From an uncultured Aliiroseovarius sp. (GTDB lineage: Bacteria; Pseudomonadota; Alphaproteobacteria; Rhodobacterales; Rhodobacteraceae), in the NCBI RefSeq assembly GCF_947497285.1, contig NZ_CANMFT010000010.1, positions 1 to 64,000 on the forward strand: a stretch of 64,000 nucleotides of DNA, read 5' to 3'. Of the stretch, positions 10,351-19,511 are shown piece by piece (the stretch's first letter is position 1; the number at the start of each line of letters is the position of its first letter). A program made the translations under genes and the position numbers. A model generated the notes under the pieces. It was given only the letters and a program-made list of their open reading frames with translations. It did no database searches and was not told where the DNA came from.

Positions 10351-11060
10351 GCATCCTGTTTCCCCTGACGATCCAAGACGCCTCCTTACGGCGGCGCGGC
10401 AAGGTGCTGGTGGGGCCAGTGGACCTGACCCTGCAAGGGCAGGGGGTTACGATGGTGATCGGGCCGAACGGGGCGGGCAAGACCTCGTTTCTGCGGATGT
10501 TGCACGGGATTGCACGGCTTGGCAGCGGGTCGGTGACATGGGCCTGCGATCAGGCCACGGCCCGCGCGCGGCAGGCGTTTGTCTTTCAACACCCGATCAT
10601 GATGCGCCGGTCCGTGCTGGGCAATCTGACCTATCCGCTACGCCTGACGGGGGTGTCGCGATCTGACGCCCGCGCCCGTGCCACAACTGCGGCCGAAGAG
10701 GTCGGGCTGGCCGATATGCTCGAGCGCCCGGCGCCTTTCCTGTCAGGGGGCGAGCGGCAGAAACTGGCCCTGGCGCGTGCGTTGATCACCAAGCCTGATC
10801 TGCTGTTTCTGGACGAACCCTGCGCGTCGCTGGATGGCCGCGCTACCCGTGAAATCGAAGACATCCTGACCCGCGCCGCCGCCGCAGGCACCCGGTTGAT
10901 CATGTCCACACATGATATGGGGCAGGCACGTCGTCTGGGCACCGAGGTGCTGTTTTTGCTCAACGGCACCATTCACGAACACCAATCCGCGCGGGACTTT
11001 TTCGCAGGCCCGACCTCTGCGCCCGCCCGTGCCTTTCTGAAAGGAGACATCGTCGAATGA
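10344..11060 (+). CDS. tupC: Tungstate ABC transporter ATP-binding protein TupC
   Basis: This is a 238-residue ABC ATPase. The Walker A motif is GPNGAGKTS near residue 40, the Q-loop region is VFQHP near residue 80, the signature is LSGGERQKLALARAL near residues 133-147, and Walker B is LLFLDEPCASLD near 153-164, followed by the switch His in STHDMGQAR. It energises uptake through TupB. The gene overlaps both neighbours (7 bases with tupB; ATGA overlap with tupA), consistent with stoichiometric translation. The length is normal for the family. Confidence 0.9.
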   Translation: MVSILFPLTIQDASLRRRGKVLVGPVDLTLQGQGVTMVIGPNGAGKTSFLRMLHGIARLGSGSVTWACDQATARARQAFVFQHPIMMRRSVLGNLTYPLRLTGVSRSDARARATTAAEEVGLADMLERPAPFLSGGERQKLALARALITKPDLLFLDEPCASLDGRATREIEDILTRAAAAGTRLIMSTHDMGQARRLGTEVLFLLNGTIHEHQSARDFFAGPTSAPARAFLKGDIVE

Positions 11061-11860
11061 AACGGATGATACTGGCCCTTGCCGCCGCTGCCCTGATGGG
11101 AGGTGGTGCGCTGGCCGAGGATATGAAACTTGCGGTGACGACATCGTTCCACAACTCGGGGCTGGCGGATATTCTGCTGCCGCAAATCAAGGACGATACG
11201 GGCATCGACGTGCAGTTGCTTGTCGTCGGAACCGGTCAGGCGATCAAGCTGGGCCAAGCGGGCGATGTGGACGCGATCCTGGTTCATTCCCGCCCGGCCG
11301 AGGAAAAATTTCTGGCCGGTGGCTTCGGCACCCATCGCCGCGAGATCATGTATAATGACTTCGTGTTTATTGGCCCTCGAACGGACGAGGCCAAGCTGTC
11401 GGATGCGACCAGCGCCGCCGACGCGTTGCAAAGGATCGCCGCCGCAAATGCGCCCTTCGTCAGCCGCGGCGATGACAGCGGGACGCATAAGAAAGAGCTC
11501 AGCCTGTGGGCCGCTGCTGACGTGACCCCGGAAGGCGACTGGTATCGCGCGGTCGGCGCGGGCATGGGGGCTGCGTTGAACACCGCGTCGGGGATGAATG
11601 CCTATATCATGTCGGATCGGGCCAGCTGGCTGAACTTTGGCAACAAGGGCGATCTGGCGCTGGTCTATGCTGGTGATCCGGTGCTGTTCAACCAGTATGC
11701 CTTTCTGCCGGTGAACCCGGACAAGCACCCGCATGTGAAGGCCGATTTGGTCATGAAGCTTGAGGCATGGTTGGTGTCAGAAACCGCCAAAGCCCTGATC
11801 GACGGCTATAAGATTAACGGCGAAACGCTGTTTGTTTTCAACGCAGAAACAGGCGGTTAA
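11057..11860 (+). CDS. tupA: Tungstate-binding periplasmic protein TupA
   Basis: This is a 267-residue binding protein with a clear signal peptide cleaved after GGALA (about residue 20). Family hallmarks are present: TTSFHNSGL near residue 30 (oxyanion-binding TTS), VGTGQAIKLGQAGDVDAILVH near 57-78, MYNDFVFIGP near 97, and SRGDDSGTHKKELSLW near 135-150. The last is the conserved TupA anion loop, which distinguishes it from ModA. It delivers tungstate to TupBC. TupA proteins strongly prefer tungstate over molybdate as a family property; this has not been tested here. It overlaps tupC by four bases. Confidence 0.92.
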   Translation: MKRMILALAAAALMGGGALAEDMKLAVTTSFHNSGLADILLPQIKDDTGIDVQLLVVGTGQAIKLGQAGDVDAILVHSRPAEEKFLAGGFGTHRREIMYNDFVFIGPRTDEAKLSDATSAADALQRIAAANAPFVSRGDDSGTHKKELSLWAAADVTPEGDWYRAVGAGMGAALNTASGMNAYIMSDRASWLNFGNKGDLALVYAGDPVLFNQYAFLPVNPDKHPHVKADLVMKLEAWLVSETAKALIDGYKINGETLFVFNAETGG

Positions 11861-11881
11861 GGCGCTAGAAAGGCTTGCAAC

Positions 11882-12673
11882 ATGATAAAAGTCGGCTTCA
11901 TCGGATTTGGCGCCATCGCACAATATGTGGCACAGAAACTGCCCGAGATCGGTGGCGAAATCGCGTTCGTCATCGTGCGGGATGGGCGGGCTTCGGCTGC
12001 GAAGGATGCGATGGGTGCGGATGTGCGTGCCTTGACCTCGATCGGGGATGCGTGCGCGGATGTGGTGGTGGACTGCGCCGGCCATGCGGGTTTGCGAGAC
12101 CACGGTGCTGCGATCCTGCGGGCGGGTATGCCGCTTGTCACCGTATCAATCGGTGCCCTTGCCGATGATGCGTTTCGCGAGGCGCTGACCGAGGCCGCGC
12201 GGGCCGGGGGCACACAACTGCACCTGTCCACAGGTGCCATCGGCGCGCTGGATGCCATCGCATCGGCGCAGGTTGGCACACTAGAAGCGGTCACCTACTC
12301 AGGTCGCAAACCGCCCAAAGGGTGGAAGGGATCGCCCGCAGAAGATGTGATGGATCTGGACAATCCGGGCAGCGACGCAACGGTGCATTTCGAAGGCTCA
12401 GCCCGAGAGGCGGCGTTGAAATATCCGAAAAACGCCAATGTGGCGGCGGCTGTCGCGCTGGCAGGGCTGGGGTTTGACAAAACACAAGTCCAGTTGATCG
12501 CCGACCCGAACGTGGACGCAAATATCCACGAGATCACCGCGCGCGGCGATTTTGGAGAGCTGTCCTTTACCATCCTTGGCAAGACGTTGCCTGACAACAC
12601 CCGCACCTCGGCACTTGCCGCGATGAGCGTGGTCAAAATGATCGCCGCGCGCAAGAAGGCGATCACGTTCTAG
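11882..12673 (+). CDS. nadX: L-aspartate dehydrogenase NadX
   Basis: This is a 263-residue NAD(P)-dependent dehydrogenase. The Rossmann motif GFIGFGAIAQYVAQKL lies at residues 5-20. The C-terminal catalytic half carries the family features PPKGWKG (near 141) and KYPKNANVAAAVALAGLGFD (near 180-200), followed by NVDANIHEI, whose His is the proposed catalytic residue in aspartate dehydrogenases. The reaction is oxidative deamination of L-aspartate to iminoaspartate, which can feed NAD synthesis. The gene lies 21 bases after tupA, so it may be read through from the tup promoter, although no functional link is known. Confidence 0.85.
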   Translation: MIKVGFIGFGAIAQYVAQKLPEIGGEIAFVIVRDGRASAAKDAMGADVRALTSIGDACADVVVDCAGHAGLRDHGAAILRAGMPLVTVSIGALADDAFREALTEAARAGGTQLHLSTGAIGALDAIASAQVGTLEAVTYSGRKPPKGWKGSPAEDVMDLDNPGSDATVHFEGSAREAALKYPKNANVAAAVALAGLGFDKTQVQLIADPNVDANIHEITARGDFGELSFTILGKTLPDNTRTSALAAMSVVKMIAARKKAITF

Positions 12674-12770
12674 GGGTGCGGTACATTGATTGCGCCGACC
12701 TGCTTGACGTCTTGAGTTCAAACGACGATTTGGACTGCGGTGATGATAGGCGCCGCGTGCCGCTGGCGCG

Positions 12771-13475
12771 CTAGATCCAGTCAAGATTGACCCGGGTTGG
12801 CGGGTGAGCCTTCGCGACGGCGACACGCAAGGCCTTGAAACGGTCGCGCAGGGCCTTGAACTTGTTTTCATGGGTTTCTGCGACGGTCAGCGTGATTTTT
12901 TCGAACAACCCTTCAGCCTGCATTACCTCTAGAATATCAAGCTCGGCCCCTTCGATATCCATTTTTACAAATGCGATTTGGCCATGTTGGGTGTGCAGGT
13001 CGGAAAGGAAATCAGGCAGCGAGATCAACGGCACCTCGATGCTGTTGCCGTTGGTTTCGTCGATCTTGCGCCCGCCACTGATCACTGTGCTTTTGACCGA
13101 CGCCCCGCTTGGATTTTCATCGAAATTTTCAGCCCGCATCAGGTTGATCGTGCCAGCTTTCGTGCCAACGGCAGCGTTGTGAAGGGTGACGTTCTTAAAG
13201 TCGCGGGTCGCATCTGACAGCTTGCCGAACGCATAGGGGTCAGGTTCGAACGCGTGGATATGGGCGCCGGTTTTTGCCAGCGGAACGGTGACCTCGCCGA
13301 CATTCGCGCCGCAGTCCAGAACGACATCACCGGGTTTCAGCATCGAACAGATACCTTGCAAAAGCCCCTTGGCATGGGCTGCCCGTTGGTTTCTGGCTTG
13401 CCGCCGTTCAAGCTTTTCCAGCCTTTGGGTCAGCTTGGCGACGTCCAAATCCTGTGTGTCATCAGTGTCTTGCAT
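12771..13475 (-). CDS. FkbM-family methyltransferase
   Basis: This is a 234-residue SAM-dependent methyltransferase. A short N-terminal coiled-coil segment (KLTQRLEKLERRQARNQ) precedes the SAM-binding motif DVVLDCGANVGEVTVPLAK near residues 52-70. Acidic residues follow in HAFEPDP, and the FkbM-type FVKMDIEGAELDILE lies near 168-182. FkbM enzymes O-methylate sugars or polyketides; next to glycosyltransferases it probably methylates a surface glycan. Its start overlaps the stop of the upstream glycosyltransferase by one base, so the two are co-translated. It converges on nadX with a 97-base gap that shows nothing distinctive. Confidence 0.85.
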   Translation of the reverse strand: MQDTDDTQDLDVAKLTQRLEKLERRQARNQRAAHAKGLLQGICSMLKPGDVVLDCGANVGEVTVPLAKTGAHIHAFEPDPYAFGKLSDATRDFKNVTLHNAAVGTKAGTINLMRAENFDENPSGASVKSTVISGGRKIDETNGNSIEVPLISLPDFLSDLHTQHGQIAFVKMDIEGAELDILEVMQAEGLFEKITLTVAETHENKFKALRDRFKALRVAVAKAHPPTRVNLDWI

Positions 13476-15382
13476 TACCCTGTCCTGTCTTGTTCGGGCA
13501 CCGCCGAGCGATGCAAAAACAGCAGCGCGGCGGCGAGTGGGTTGTCTTTCAGCATTCCATAGCCGGCTTTGGTCAGCATTTTGGCGGCGGTTTCGGCGTC
13601 CATCTGGTCGCCCAGTGCGCGGGCGCCAAGGATGATGGCTTTGGGCGGCATTTCAGGCACCGCGTTCAGGGAAGTCTCCAGCATAGCAGGGGTTATGCGT
13701 GGGTCGTTCACGACAAGCACGCTGCATTTGCTGTCCTTGATCAGTGCTTTAAGCCCTGACGCAGTGTCTTGGGCATCACCGGGCTGGATCAGTGGTGCGG
13801 TGGTCAGCGTCAGCGCTGGCCCTTGCGCCAGCCCGTTCTCGGCCCAGATGCGCGCGGCGGTCTGGGCAAGGGCAGGGGCCTCTTCCTGTGCGATCACGGT
13901 GACGCCGGGTTGTTCGTGGGCGATCACGGCGGGCAAGAAGCCGACGCCTGCGCCGACCTCAAGATAGGTGGCGCCGGGGTTCAGCAGTTTCGGGATGCGT
14001 CGGGCGGCGTTACGTTCAAATTTGCCGTCCATGATCAGCTGAAGCGAGGCGGGGGTGAACACGCGCGGGTCGGCGGGGATCTTCAGCTTGCGGTTCTCGA
14101 AGACCTCGACCGGGGTGTCGGTGGCCAGATCAATCGGCCCGCGCACGTAAAGATCGCTGGCTTTGCCCCAATCGGGGTGCGCGCTGTGGCGGCGTTCGGC
14201 CTTGGGCTTGGTGTTGCGCTGCTTTTCGACCTCGGACATCAGGGCGGCGATGCGGGCGGGGTCGCGAGGTTTGGGGGGTTTGGCGTCGATCTTGGTGATC
14301 GGGACTTTTGACGCCTCTTTCAACCCGGCGACCAGATCGGCATAGGCGTCGGTGCCTTTGAACTCCGCCAGACGCGCTTCGGCCCGGTCGAGTGCTGCGA
14401 AATGCAGTTTGTGAAGCACCGGGTCGGTGAGCAGCGTGTCAAAGATCTCGCGCCGCCGGTCGGCGTGGCGCAGGGCGCTGTCGTCCGCCACTTCGTTGCG
14501 GTCCTGAAGCGCCCAGTAGTCTGCGTTATACTTGTCCTTCTTCAGGTTCACGTTGCCGCGAAACTTGCGGATCGCATAGCTGTCGATGGATTTGACCGCA
14601 TAATGGTTCATCTGCGCCCAGTCATAGCCAACCGTGCGCACGATCGAGCGCCAGCCGCGGAACTTGAAATAGTCCTCCATCGGCAGGCCAGAGCCGTTCA
14701 GCCAAACCACGCTGTCAGGAAAGTCGGTCTTGAGGTGCTTGTTCTTGATCTTGGGACGGTGGATGCCAAGCTTCCAATAATCAGGGTCGAATTTGAACAG
14801 CGTCTTGACGCCCCAACCCTTGTTCCACATCGGCGGGGCGGCGTGCAGATACTGTTCGGTGACAGGCGCGCGTGACCAGTCGTGAACACCGCCGGAGCCA
14901 TAAATGCGCCAGGTGATGACGATGCCGTTCGCGCCTTTGTCCTGTGCGGCTGAAATCATCCCGTCCAGCGACCCGTCGCCATGGCGGATGCACAAAAACT
15001 CGTCCGCATCGAACACCAACAACCAATCGCTTGCGCCGACCAGCGGATCCACTTGCGCATGTTTCAACGCCGAGGGCTGGGGCCGGATGCCGTCCGCGAT
15101 CACGTTGCGGCGGTGGTGGGCCAAGCCCAGCTCCTCGAGCCGGATCAGGATATCGTCGGTGCCGTCAGAACAATCATTGGTAAAGACCACCAGGTCGGTG
15201 AAGCCGACGGCCAGATGGTGGGCGATCCATTCCAGCACGAACGGCCCTTCGTCCTTCATCATCGACACGGCCGTGACGCGCCCATGCGGGCTTTTGTTCG
15301 GCTTCAATGCGAAGTCCACAGTGCCGTAAATATCCGACACCACTGACCCTGCGTTTGAATTGCCGTGTTCTGCCTTGGTCAT
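13475..15382 (-). CDS. Glycosyltransferase (family 2-like) fused to a methyltransferase-like domain
   Basis: This is a 635-residue protein starting at the ATG at 15382; the frame is open further upstream, but that extension is low-complexity and not protein-like. Residues ~35-330 form a GT-A domain: TAVSMMKDEGPFVLEWIAHH near the start, a DDILIRL segment, and the metal-binding DxD in LLVFDADEFL near residue 125. This matches the Glyco_tranf_2_4/GT92-like group. After a Lys/Pro-rich linker (residues ~390-420), a second domain has a SAM-binding glycine loop (YLEVGAGVGFLPAVIAHEQP near 470), followed by a Rossmann-like FkbM-style fold without all its catalytic motifs. It is co-translated with the FkbM gene downstream. 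Substrates are unknown. Confidence 0.78.
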   Translation of the reverse strand: MTKAEHGNSNAGSVVSDIYGTVDFALKPNKSPHGRVTAVSMMKDEGPFVLEWIAHHLAVGFTDLVVFTNDCSDGTDDILIRLEELGLAHHRRNVIADGIRPQPSALKHAQVDPLVGASDWLLVFDADEFLCIRHGDGSLDGMISAAQDKGANGIVITWRIYGSGGVHDWSRAPVTEQYLHAAPPMWNKGWGVKTLFKFDPDYWKLGIHRPKIKNKHLKTDFPDSVVWLNGSGLPMEDYFKFRGWRSIVRTVGYDWAQMNHYAVKSIDSYAIRKFRGNVNLKKDKYNADYWALQDRNEVADDSALRHADRRREIFDTLLTDPVLHKLHFAALDRAEARLAEFKGTDAYADLVAGLKEASKVPITKIDAKPPKPRDPARIAALMSEVEKQRNTKPKAERRHSAHPDWGKASDLYVRGPIDLATDTPVEVFENRKLKIPADPRVFTPASLQLIMDGKFERNAARRIPKLLNPGATYLEVGAGVGFLPAVIAHEQPGVTVIAQEEAPALAQTAARIWAENGLAQGPALTLTTAPLIQPGDAQDTASGLKALIKDSKCSVLVVNDPRITPAMLETSLNAVPEMPPKAIILGARALGDQMDAETAAKMLTKAGYGMLKDNPLAAALLFLHRSAVPEQDRTG

Positions 15383-15606
15383 AGTGTTTGTGTTCTGCCC
15401 GGCGCTTTCATGTGGTGTCGGCGTTTTCGCCTGCCGCAACCTGCCACGGACAGACCACGGATGGTAGAGAAAACAAGGTTGTCGCCTGCAATCTGACCAT
15501 AAAACTGGCACGAAGGCACTGGACAGTTCAGGGGAAAATGTCCATTCCTAACCCCTAACAGGATCAGGCCTGCGCATGGGTGCGGCCAATCAAAGCGGAG
15601 AATTTC

Positions 15607-16416
15607 ATGGCTGAACTGAACCGACGCCCCGTCGCATCGCTTTGGATCGGGGACAAGTTGCATTACCTCAATCAGCTGTGTCTGAAATCGCATATTCAAG
15701 CGGGGCATCCGACGACGCTCTATTGCACCGATGATGTGCAGAACGCGCCCGAAGGGGTCGAGATCCGCCCCGCGTCCGAGATTATGGACATCGACATGTC
15801 AGTGGTCGAACAGACCAGCGCATCGTTCCTGTCCAACGTGTTTCGCTATAAGATGATCAAGAAGACAGAAGCGGTCTGGATTGATTGCGACGCCTTCTGC
15901 CACAAGCCGTTTCCCGATGACATGCAGCATATCTATGCCGGCCATGGCTTTCGCGGCGCACTGAATTGCGGCGTCGTTTCTATCCCCGCGCAGGGCGATC
16001 TGATCGACATGCTGCTGGATTACTACGAAAACCTGCCCGAGGCCCCGCCGTGGTTCAACAAGAACCAAAAGCGCAAACTGGAACGGTTCGCGTCCGACCC
16101 GCTTCCGGTGCGGATTTACAAAGCCGAGCGCACAGCCTTTGGCCCGCAAGCCTTCACCTATTTTGCCCAGCAGACCGGCGATTATGACAGGGCGCTCAGC
16201 CCGGATTACCTGTATCCGGTGCCGTTCCAGTTGAACGACATTTTCTATGACCCCTATGGCCGGGTCGAAGGGCATTTCACCGACAACACCCTGTCGGTCC
16301 ACCTGTATACCAACGGCACAAAGCCATGGTGGCGCAAGAACGCACCGCTGGAAGGGTCTTATGCGGACCGGATGTGCAAGCAGGTCGGCATCGACCCCAA
16401 TCAGGCGTTGAAATAG
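15607..16416 (+). CDS. Glycosyltransferase-like protein with DxD motif
   Basis: This is a 269-residue soluble protein. The start is set at the ATG at 15607, preceded by GGAG at 15597-15600; an upstream ATG at 15580 would add nine residues. The sequence AVWIDCDAFCHKPF near residue 100 has a D-x-D arrangement typical of GT-A sugar transferases using a divalent metal. SLWIGDKLHYLNQLCLKSHIQ at the N-terminus resembles the entry strand of GT32/capsular-polysaccharide transferases. A C-terminal HLYTNGTKPWWRK resembles the acceptor-side Trp region of that group. Only 10 bases separate it from the next gene, so they form an operon. Donor and acceptor are unknown. Confidence 0.6.
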   Translation: MAELNRRPVASLWIGDKLHYLNQLCLKSHIQAGHPTTLYCTDDVQNAPEGVEIRPASEIMDIDMSVVEQTSASFLSNVFRYKMIKKTEAVWIDCDAFCHKPFPDDMQHIYAGHGFRGALNCGVVSIPAQGDLIDMLLDYYENLPEAPPWFNKNQKRKLERFASDPLPVRIYKAERTAFGPQAFTYFAQQTGDYDRALSPDYLYPVPFQLNDIFYDPYGRVEGHFTDNTLSVHLYTNGTKPWWRKNAPLEGSYADRMCKQVGIDPNQALK

Positions 16417-16426
16417 GATCGCACGG

Positions 16427-17308
16427 GTGGGGGATGTGCCGGACACCAGTGATCTGACGATTTTCTATATCGTCGAGCCACCGCTATACGAGATCATGGC
16501 GTGCAATCTTCTGGCCTCGATCCGCACGCATTTCCCCGACTCGGTGAAGGCGGTCGGCTATTGCCCCGAACACCGGTATCACGAAATTCACCCCGCGGTG
16601 CACCGTGCGCATGAGCTGATGGGGGCCGAAGTGCGGCCGTTCACAACCAAAGACCGCTTCGACCCCGCCTATCCGCATGGCAACAAGATCCTTGCGGCGC
16701 TGGAAAAGCGCGACAGTGCCTATTCGATGTTTGTGGATTCGGATGTGTTGTTCATCCGCGACAACACGCCGGACAACATCATCCAGCCGGGGCACGTGTC
16801 GTGTTCCATGGCGGCCTCGATGCTGTGGGCCGAGCAGTCGGTCTGGGATGACATCTACGGCGCGCTTGATATGCCAATCCCGCCAGAGCGCTATGAGCTG
16901 ATGCGCCGCAGCAAGGGTGCGGTCGTGCCGTATTTCAGCTCGGGCCTGGTGGCGTTTCCCGAACATGACATGGGGCAAGGGCGCTTCCCCGATGTCTGGT
17001 ATGACACCGCTCAGATCGTTGATCGCGTCGAAACGCTGGAACGCCGTCGCCCTTATCTGGATCAGATGACGCTGCCAGCCGCGATTCGCAGGGCGGGGTT
17101 GGATTGGAACATCCTGCCGGAAGAACAGCATTACATCTTGGGTGGTAAGCTTCGCGGCAAGCCTTTGCCTGAAGATCGCGACATCTACACGATTCACTAT
17201 CGCAACTCGAAAAACCTCAAGGAATGCGGGAAGTTGCCAACCGCGCGGGCGTATCTGAAAGAACAGACCGGCGAGAAATACGTGCGTCGCTTGGTGCCGG
17301 AAAGCTAA
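16427..17308 (+). CDS. Probable glycosyltransferase, GT8-like
   Basis: This is a 293-residue protein with a GTG start ten bases after the previous gene; a second GTG at 16436 is possible. MFVDSDVLFIRDN near residue 102 is a D-x-D metal-binding motif in the context expected for GT-A enzymes. YFSSGLVAF near 168 and LDQMTLPAA near 212 resemble the acceptor-loop and DQ motifs of GT8-like transferases. There is no signal peptide or membrane segment, so it is cytoplasmic. Together with the divergent fusion protein and FkbM enzyme it suggests a local glycan-modifying group, possibly acting on a surface polymer. Confidence 0.6.
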   Translation: MGDVPDTSDLTIFYIVEPPLYEIMACNLLASIRTHFPDSVKAVGYCPEHRYHEIHPAVHRAHELMGAEVRPFTTKDRFDPAYPHGNKILAALEKRDSAYSMFVDSDVLFIRDNTPDNIIQPGHVSCSMAASMLWAEQSVWDDIYGALDMPIPPERYELMRRSKGAVVPYFSSGLVAFPEHDMGQGRFPDVWYDTAQIVDRVETLERRRPYLDQMTLPAAIRRAGLDWNILPEEQHYILGGKLRGKPLPEDRDIYTIHYRNSKNLKECGKLPTARAYLKEQTGEKYVRRLVPES

Positions 17309-17661
17309 GCCAAAAGGCTGTCCGACTGAACGGTGCAGATGCGGAAACCGACACCAATATACGCTGCTGATTCGCAAGCGACGGTGGGTCGATTCGCCGC
17401 GCTGCCGCATCGCTGGGTCTTTCTGGCAACGGCTGTGCCGCGGGCCGGACGACCTGTGGGTTTGTCTGGGGCGAATTTCGGGCAAATGTGGCTCAGACAG
17501 GCCGCAAAACATCACTAAAAACAAAGAGATAGCAATAAACGCCCGTCGCGCGAAATGACTTAGAAATTATGTCGGAATGCGGTTGTTGCTTAACAATTGT
17601 CAAGCTACGAGTCAGATAGCTACCTTATCACCGAAACTGGATAACTGAACTGGAGGCCAAT
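17309..17661. other. Intergenic region with norC promoter
   Basis: This is a 353-base gap with no convincing gene; the short open frame at 17333-17518 has no homology-like features. It is AT-richer than its surroundings near 17510-17640 and holds the NnrR/FNR-type palindrome at 17590-17603. A plausible -10 hexamer (TACCTT) lies at 17621-17626, about one class-II spacing downstream of that palindrome. The ribosome-binding site GGAGG is at 17652-17656. Confidence 0.6.
17590..17603. promoter_or_regulatory. NnrR/FNR-type operator upstream of norC
   Basis: TTAAC-AATT-GTCAA matches the TTGAC-N4-GTCAA consensus with one mismatch in the left half. It is centred about 65 bases upstream of the norC start. 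nor operons of Rhodobacterales are typically activated by the NO-sensing CRP/FNR-family regulator NnrR. Confidence 0.7.
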
Positions 17662-18114
17662 ATGCGAGAAGTCATGACTAAGACCATGGCGCGTAACGTG
17701 TTCTATGGCGGCTCGTTGTTTTTCATCGTGGTCTTTTTGATCCTGTCGGCGCACTCGGTGCGATACGTGGTGACCAAATCGACTGCAAATGCAGAACTGA
17801 CGGAAAGCGTAGTGCGCGGCAAACATGTGTGGGAAAAGAACGCCTGCATCAACTGCCATACTTTGATGGGCGAGGGCGCATACTTTGCACCCGAGCTGCA
17901 AAACGTGATGACCCGGTGGGGTGTCGACGATGACCCGGAAGGCGCGTTCGACGTGCTGAAAGGTTGGATGGAAGCACAACCCAGCGGCATCGAGGGGCGG
18001 CGCCAAATGCCGCAATTCAACCTGAGCGACGAACAGATTCGTGACCTCGCAGACTTCTTCCTGTGGGTGAACACCATCGACGCACAGGGCTGGCCGCCCA
18101 ACGAGGCAGGCTAA
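17662..18114 (+). CDS. norC: Nitric oxide reductase subunit C, membrane-anchored cytochrome c
   Basis: This is a 150-residue monohaem cytochrome. One membrane anchor (residues ~13-34) leads to a periplasmic domain with the haem c motif CINCH at 62-66 and a later Met candidate axial ligand in RRQMPQF. It passes electrons from periplasmic donors to NorB for reduction of NO to N2O. GGAGG six bases upstream supports the start. It is the first gene of norCBQDEF, 22 bases before norB, behind an NnrR-type palindrome. Length is normal. Confidence 0.95.
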   Translation: MREVMTKTMARNVFYGGSLFFIVVFLILSAHSVRYVVTKSTANAELTESVVRGKHVWEKNACINCHTLMGEGAYFAPELQNVMTRWGVDDDPEGAFDVLKGWMEAQPSGIEGRRQMPQFNLSDEQIRDLADFFLWVNTIDAQGWPPNEAG

Positions 18115-18136
18115 GGCCGGGAAGAGGAGACGTGAA

Positions 18137-19510
18137 ATGAAATATCAAACACAACGAATTGCCTACTGGTACTTCCTGGCAGCCATGGCGGTCTTTGCCG
18201 TTCAGGTGCTTGGTGGTCTGTGGGCCGGCTGGATTTATATCAGCCCGAACTTCCTGTCCGAGCTGATGCCGTTCAACATCGTGCGCATGTTGCACACGAA
18301 CGCGTTGGTCGTCTGGCTTTTGCTGGGCTTCTTTGGCGCGGCCTACTTCCTTATCCCGGAAGAAGCCGAGCGTGAGATGTATTCCGCCAAGCTGGCCTAT
18401 ATCCAGCTGATCCTGCTTCTGGTGGGCACGGCGGGTGCGGTTTTGACCTATACGTTCGACCTGTTCCACGGCCACTGGCTGTTGGGCATGGAAGGGCGCG
18501 AGTTCATCGAACAACCTGTCTGGGTCAAGCTGGGCATTCTGGTCGCGGCACTGATCTTCCTGTTCAACATCTCGATGACGGTGTTGAAGGGGCGTAAGAC
18601 TGCGATCACCAACGTTCTGCTGATCGGCCTGTGGGCGCTGTCACTGCTGTGGCTGTTTTCCTTCTATAACCCGGGCAACCTGTCGCTGGACAAAATGTTC
18701 TGGTGGTACATCGTTCACCTGTGGGTGGAAGGGACCTGGGAACTGGTCATGGCCTCGATCCTTGCCTTCTTGCTTCTGAAGCTGACTGGTGTTGACCGTG
18801 AGATCATTGAAAAATGGCTCTATATCATCGTCGCCACCGCGCTGTTCTCGGGCATTCTGGGGACGGGCCACCACTACTACTGGATTGGTCTGCCGGGCTA
18901 TTGGCAGTGGATCGGGTCGATCTTCTCGACGCTTGAAGTGGTTCCCTTCTTCGCAATGATGAGCTTCAGCTTCGTCATGGTGTGGAAAGGCAAACGCGAC
19001 CACCCGAACAAAGCTGCCCTTCTGTGGGCGCTGGGTGCCGCAACTGTCGCCTTCTTCGGCGCAGGTGTCTGGGGCTTCCTGCACACGCTGCACGGTGTGA
19101 ACTATTACACCCACGGCACGCAGATCACCGCGGCCCACGGCCACTTGGCCTTCTATGGTGCCTATGTGTCGGTGAACCTTGCGATCATCACCTATGCCAT
19201 GCCGATCCTGCGCGGACGTGATCCGTATAACCAGGTTCTGAACATGGTGAGCTTCTGGCTGATGACCGCTGGTATGTCCTTCATGACATTCACGCTGACC
19301 TTTGCGGGCACAGTTCAAACCCACATGCAACGTGTGCTGGGCGAGAACTTCATGGAGATCCAAGAAGGCGTGCATCTGTTCTTCGTCATGCGCTGGCTTT
19401 CGGGTCTTGCGGTGGTGATCGGTGCGCTTCTGTTCATCTACTCGATCCTTGTCCCGCGTCGTCGCGAGATCATCGAGCCGACGGACCAGTATGAAAGCGA
19501 AGGTGCCTGA
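18137..19510 (+). CDS. norB: Nitric oxide reductase large subunit (cNOR)
   Basis: This is a 457-residue integral membrane protein of the haem-copper oxidase superfamily with about twelve membrane helices. It shows the low-spin haem His region in NIVRMLHTNALVVWLLLG, the haem b3-FeB ligands in GTGHHYYWIG near residue 240, and the later His pair in TAAHGHLAFYGAYV. Conserved Glu residues near WVEGTWELVMA line the proposed proton path of cNOR. There is no N-terminal extension, so it is the cytochrome-c-dependent rather than the quinol type, which fits the upstream norC. It catalyses 2 NO + 2 e- + 2 H+ to N2O + H2O. Confidence 0.96.
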   Translation: MKYQTQRIAYWYFLAAMAVFAVQVLGGLWAGWIYISPNFLSELMPFNIVRMLHTNALVVWLLLGFFGAAYFLIPEEAEREMYSAKLAYIQLILLLVGTAGAVLTYTFDLFHGHWLLGMEGREFIEQPVWVKLGILVAALIFLFNISMTVLKGRKTAITNVLLIGLWALSLLWLFSFYNPGNLSLDKMFWWYIVHLWVEGTWELVMASILAFLLLKLTGVDREIIEKWLYIIVATALFSGILGTGHHYYWIGLPGYWQWIGSIFSTLEVVPFFAMMSFSFVMVWKGKRDHPNKAALLWALGAATVAFFGAGVWGFLHTLHGVNYYTHGTQITAAHGHLAFYGAYVSVNLAIITYAMPILRGRDPYNQVLNMVSFWLMTAGMSFMTFTLTFAGTVQTHMQRVLGENFMEIQEGVHLFFVMRWLSGLAVVIGALLFIYSILVPRRREIIEPTDQYESEGA

Positions 19511-19511
19511 G

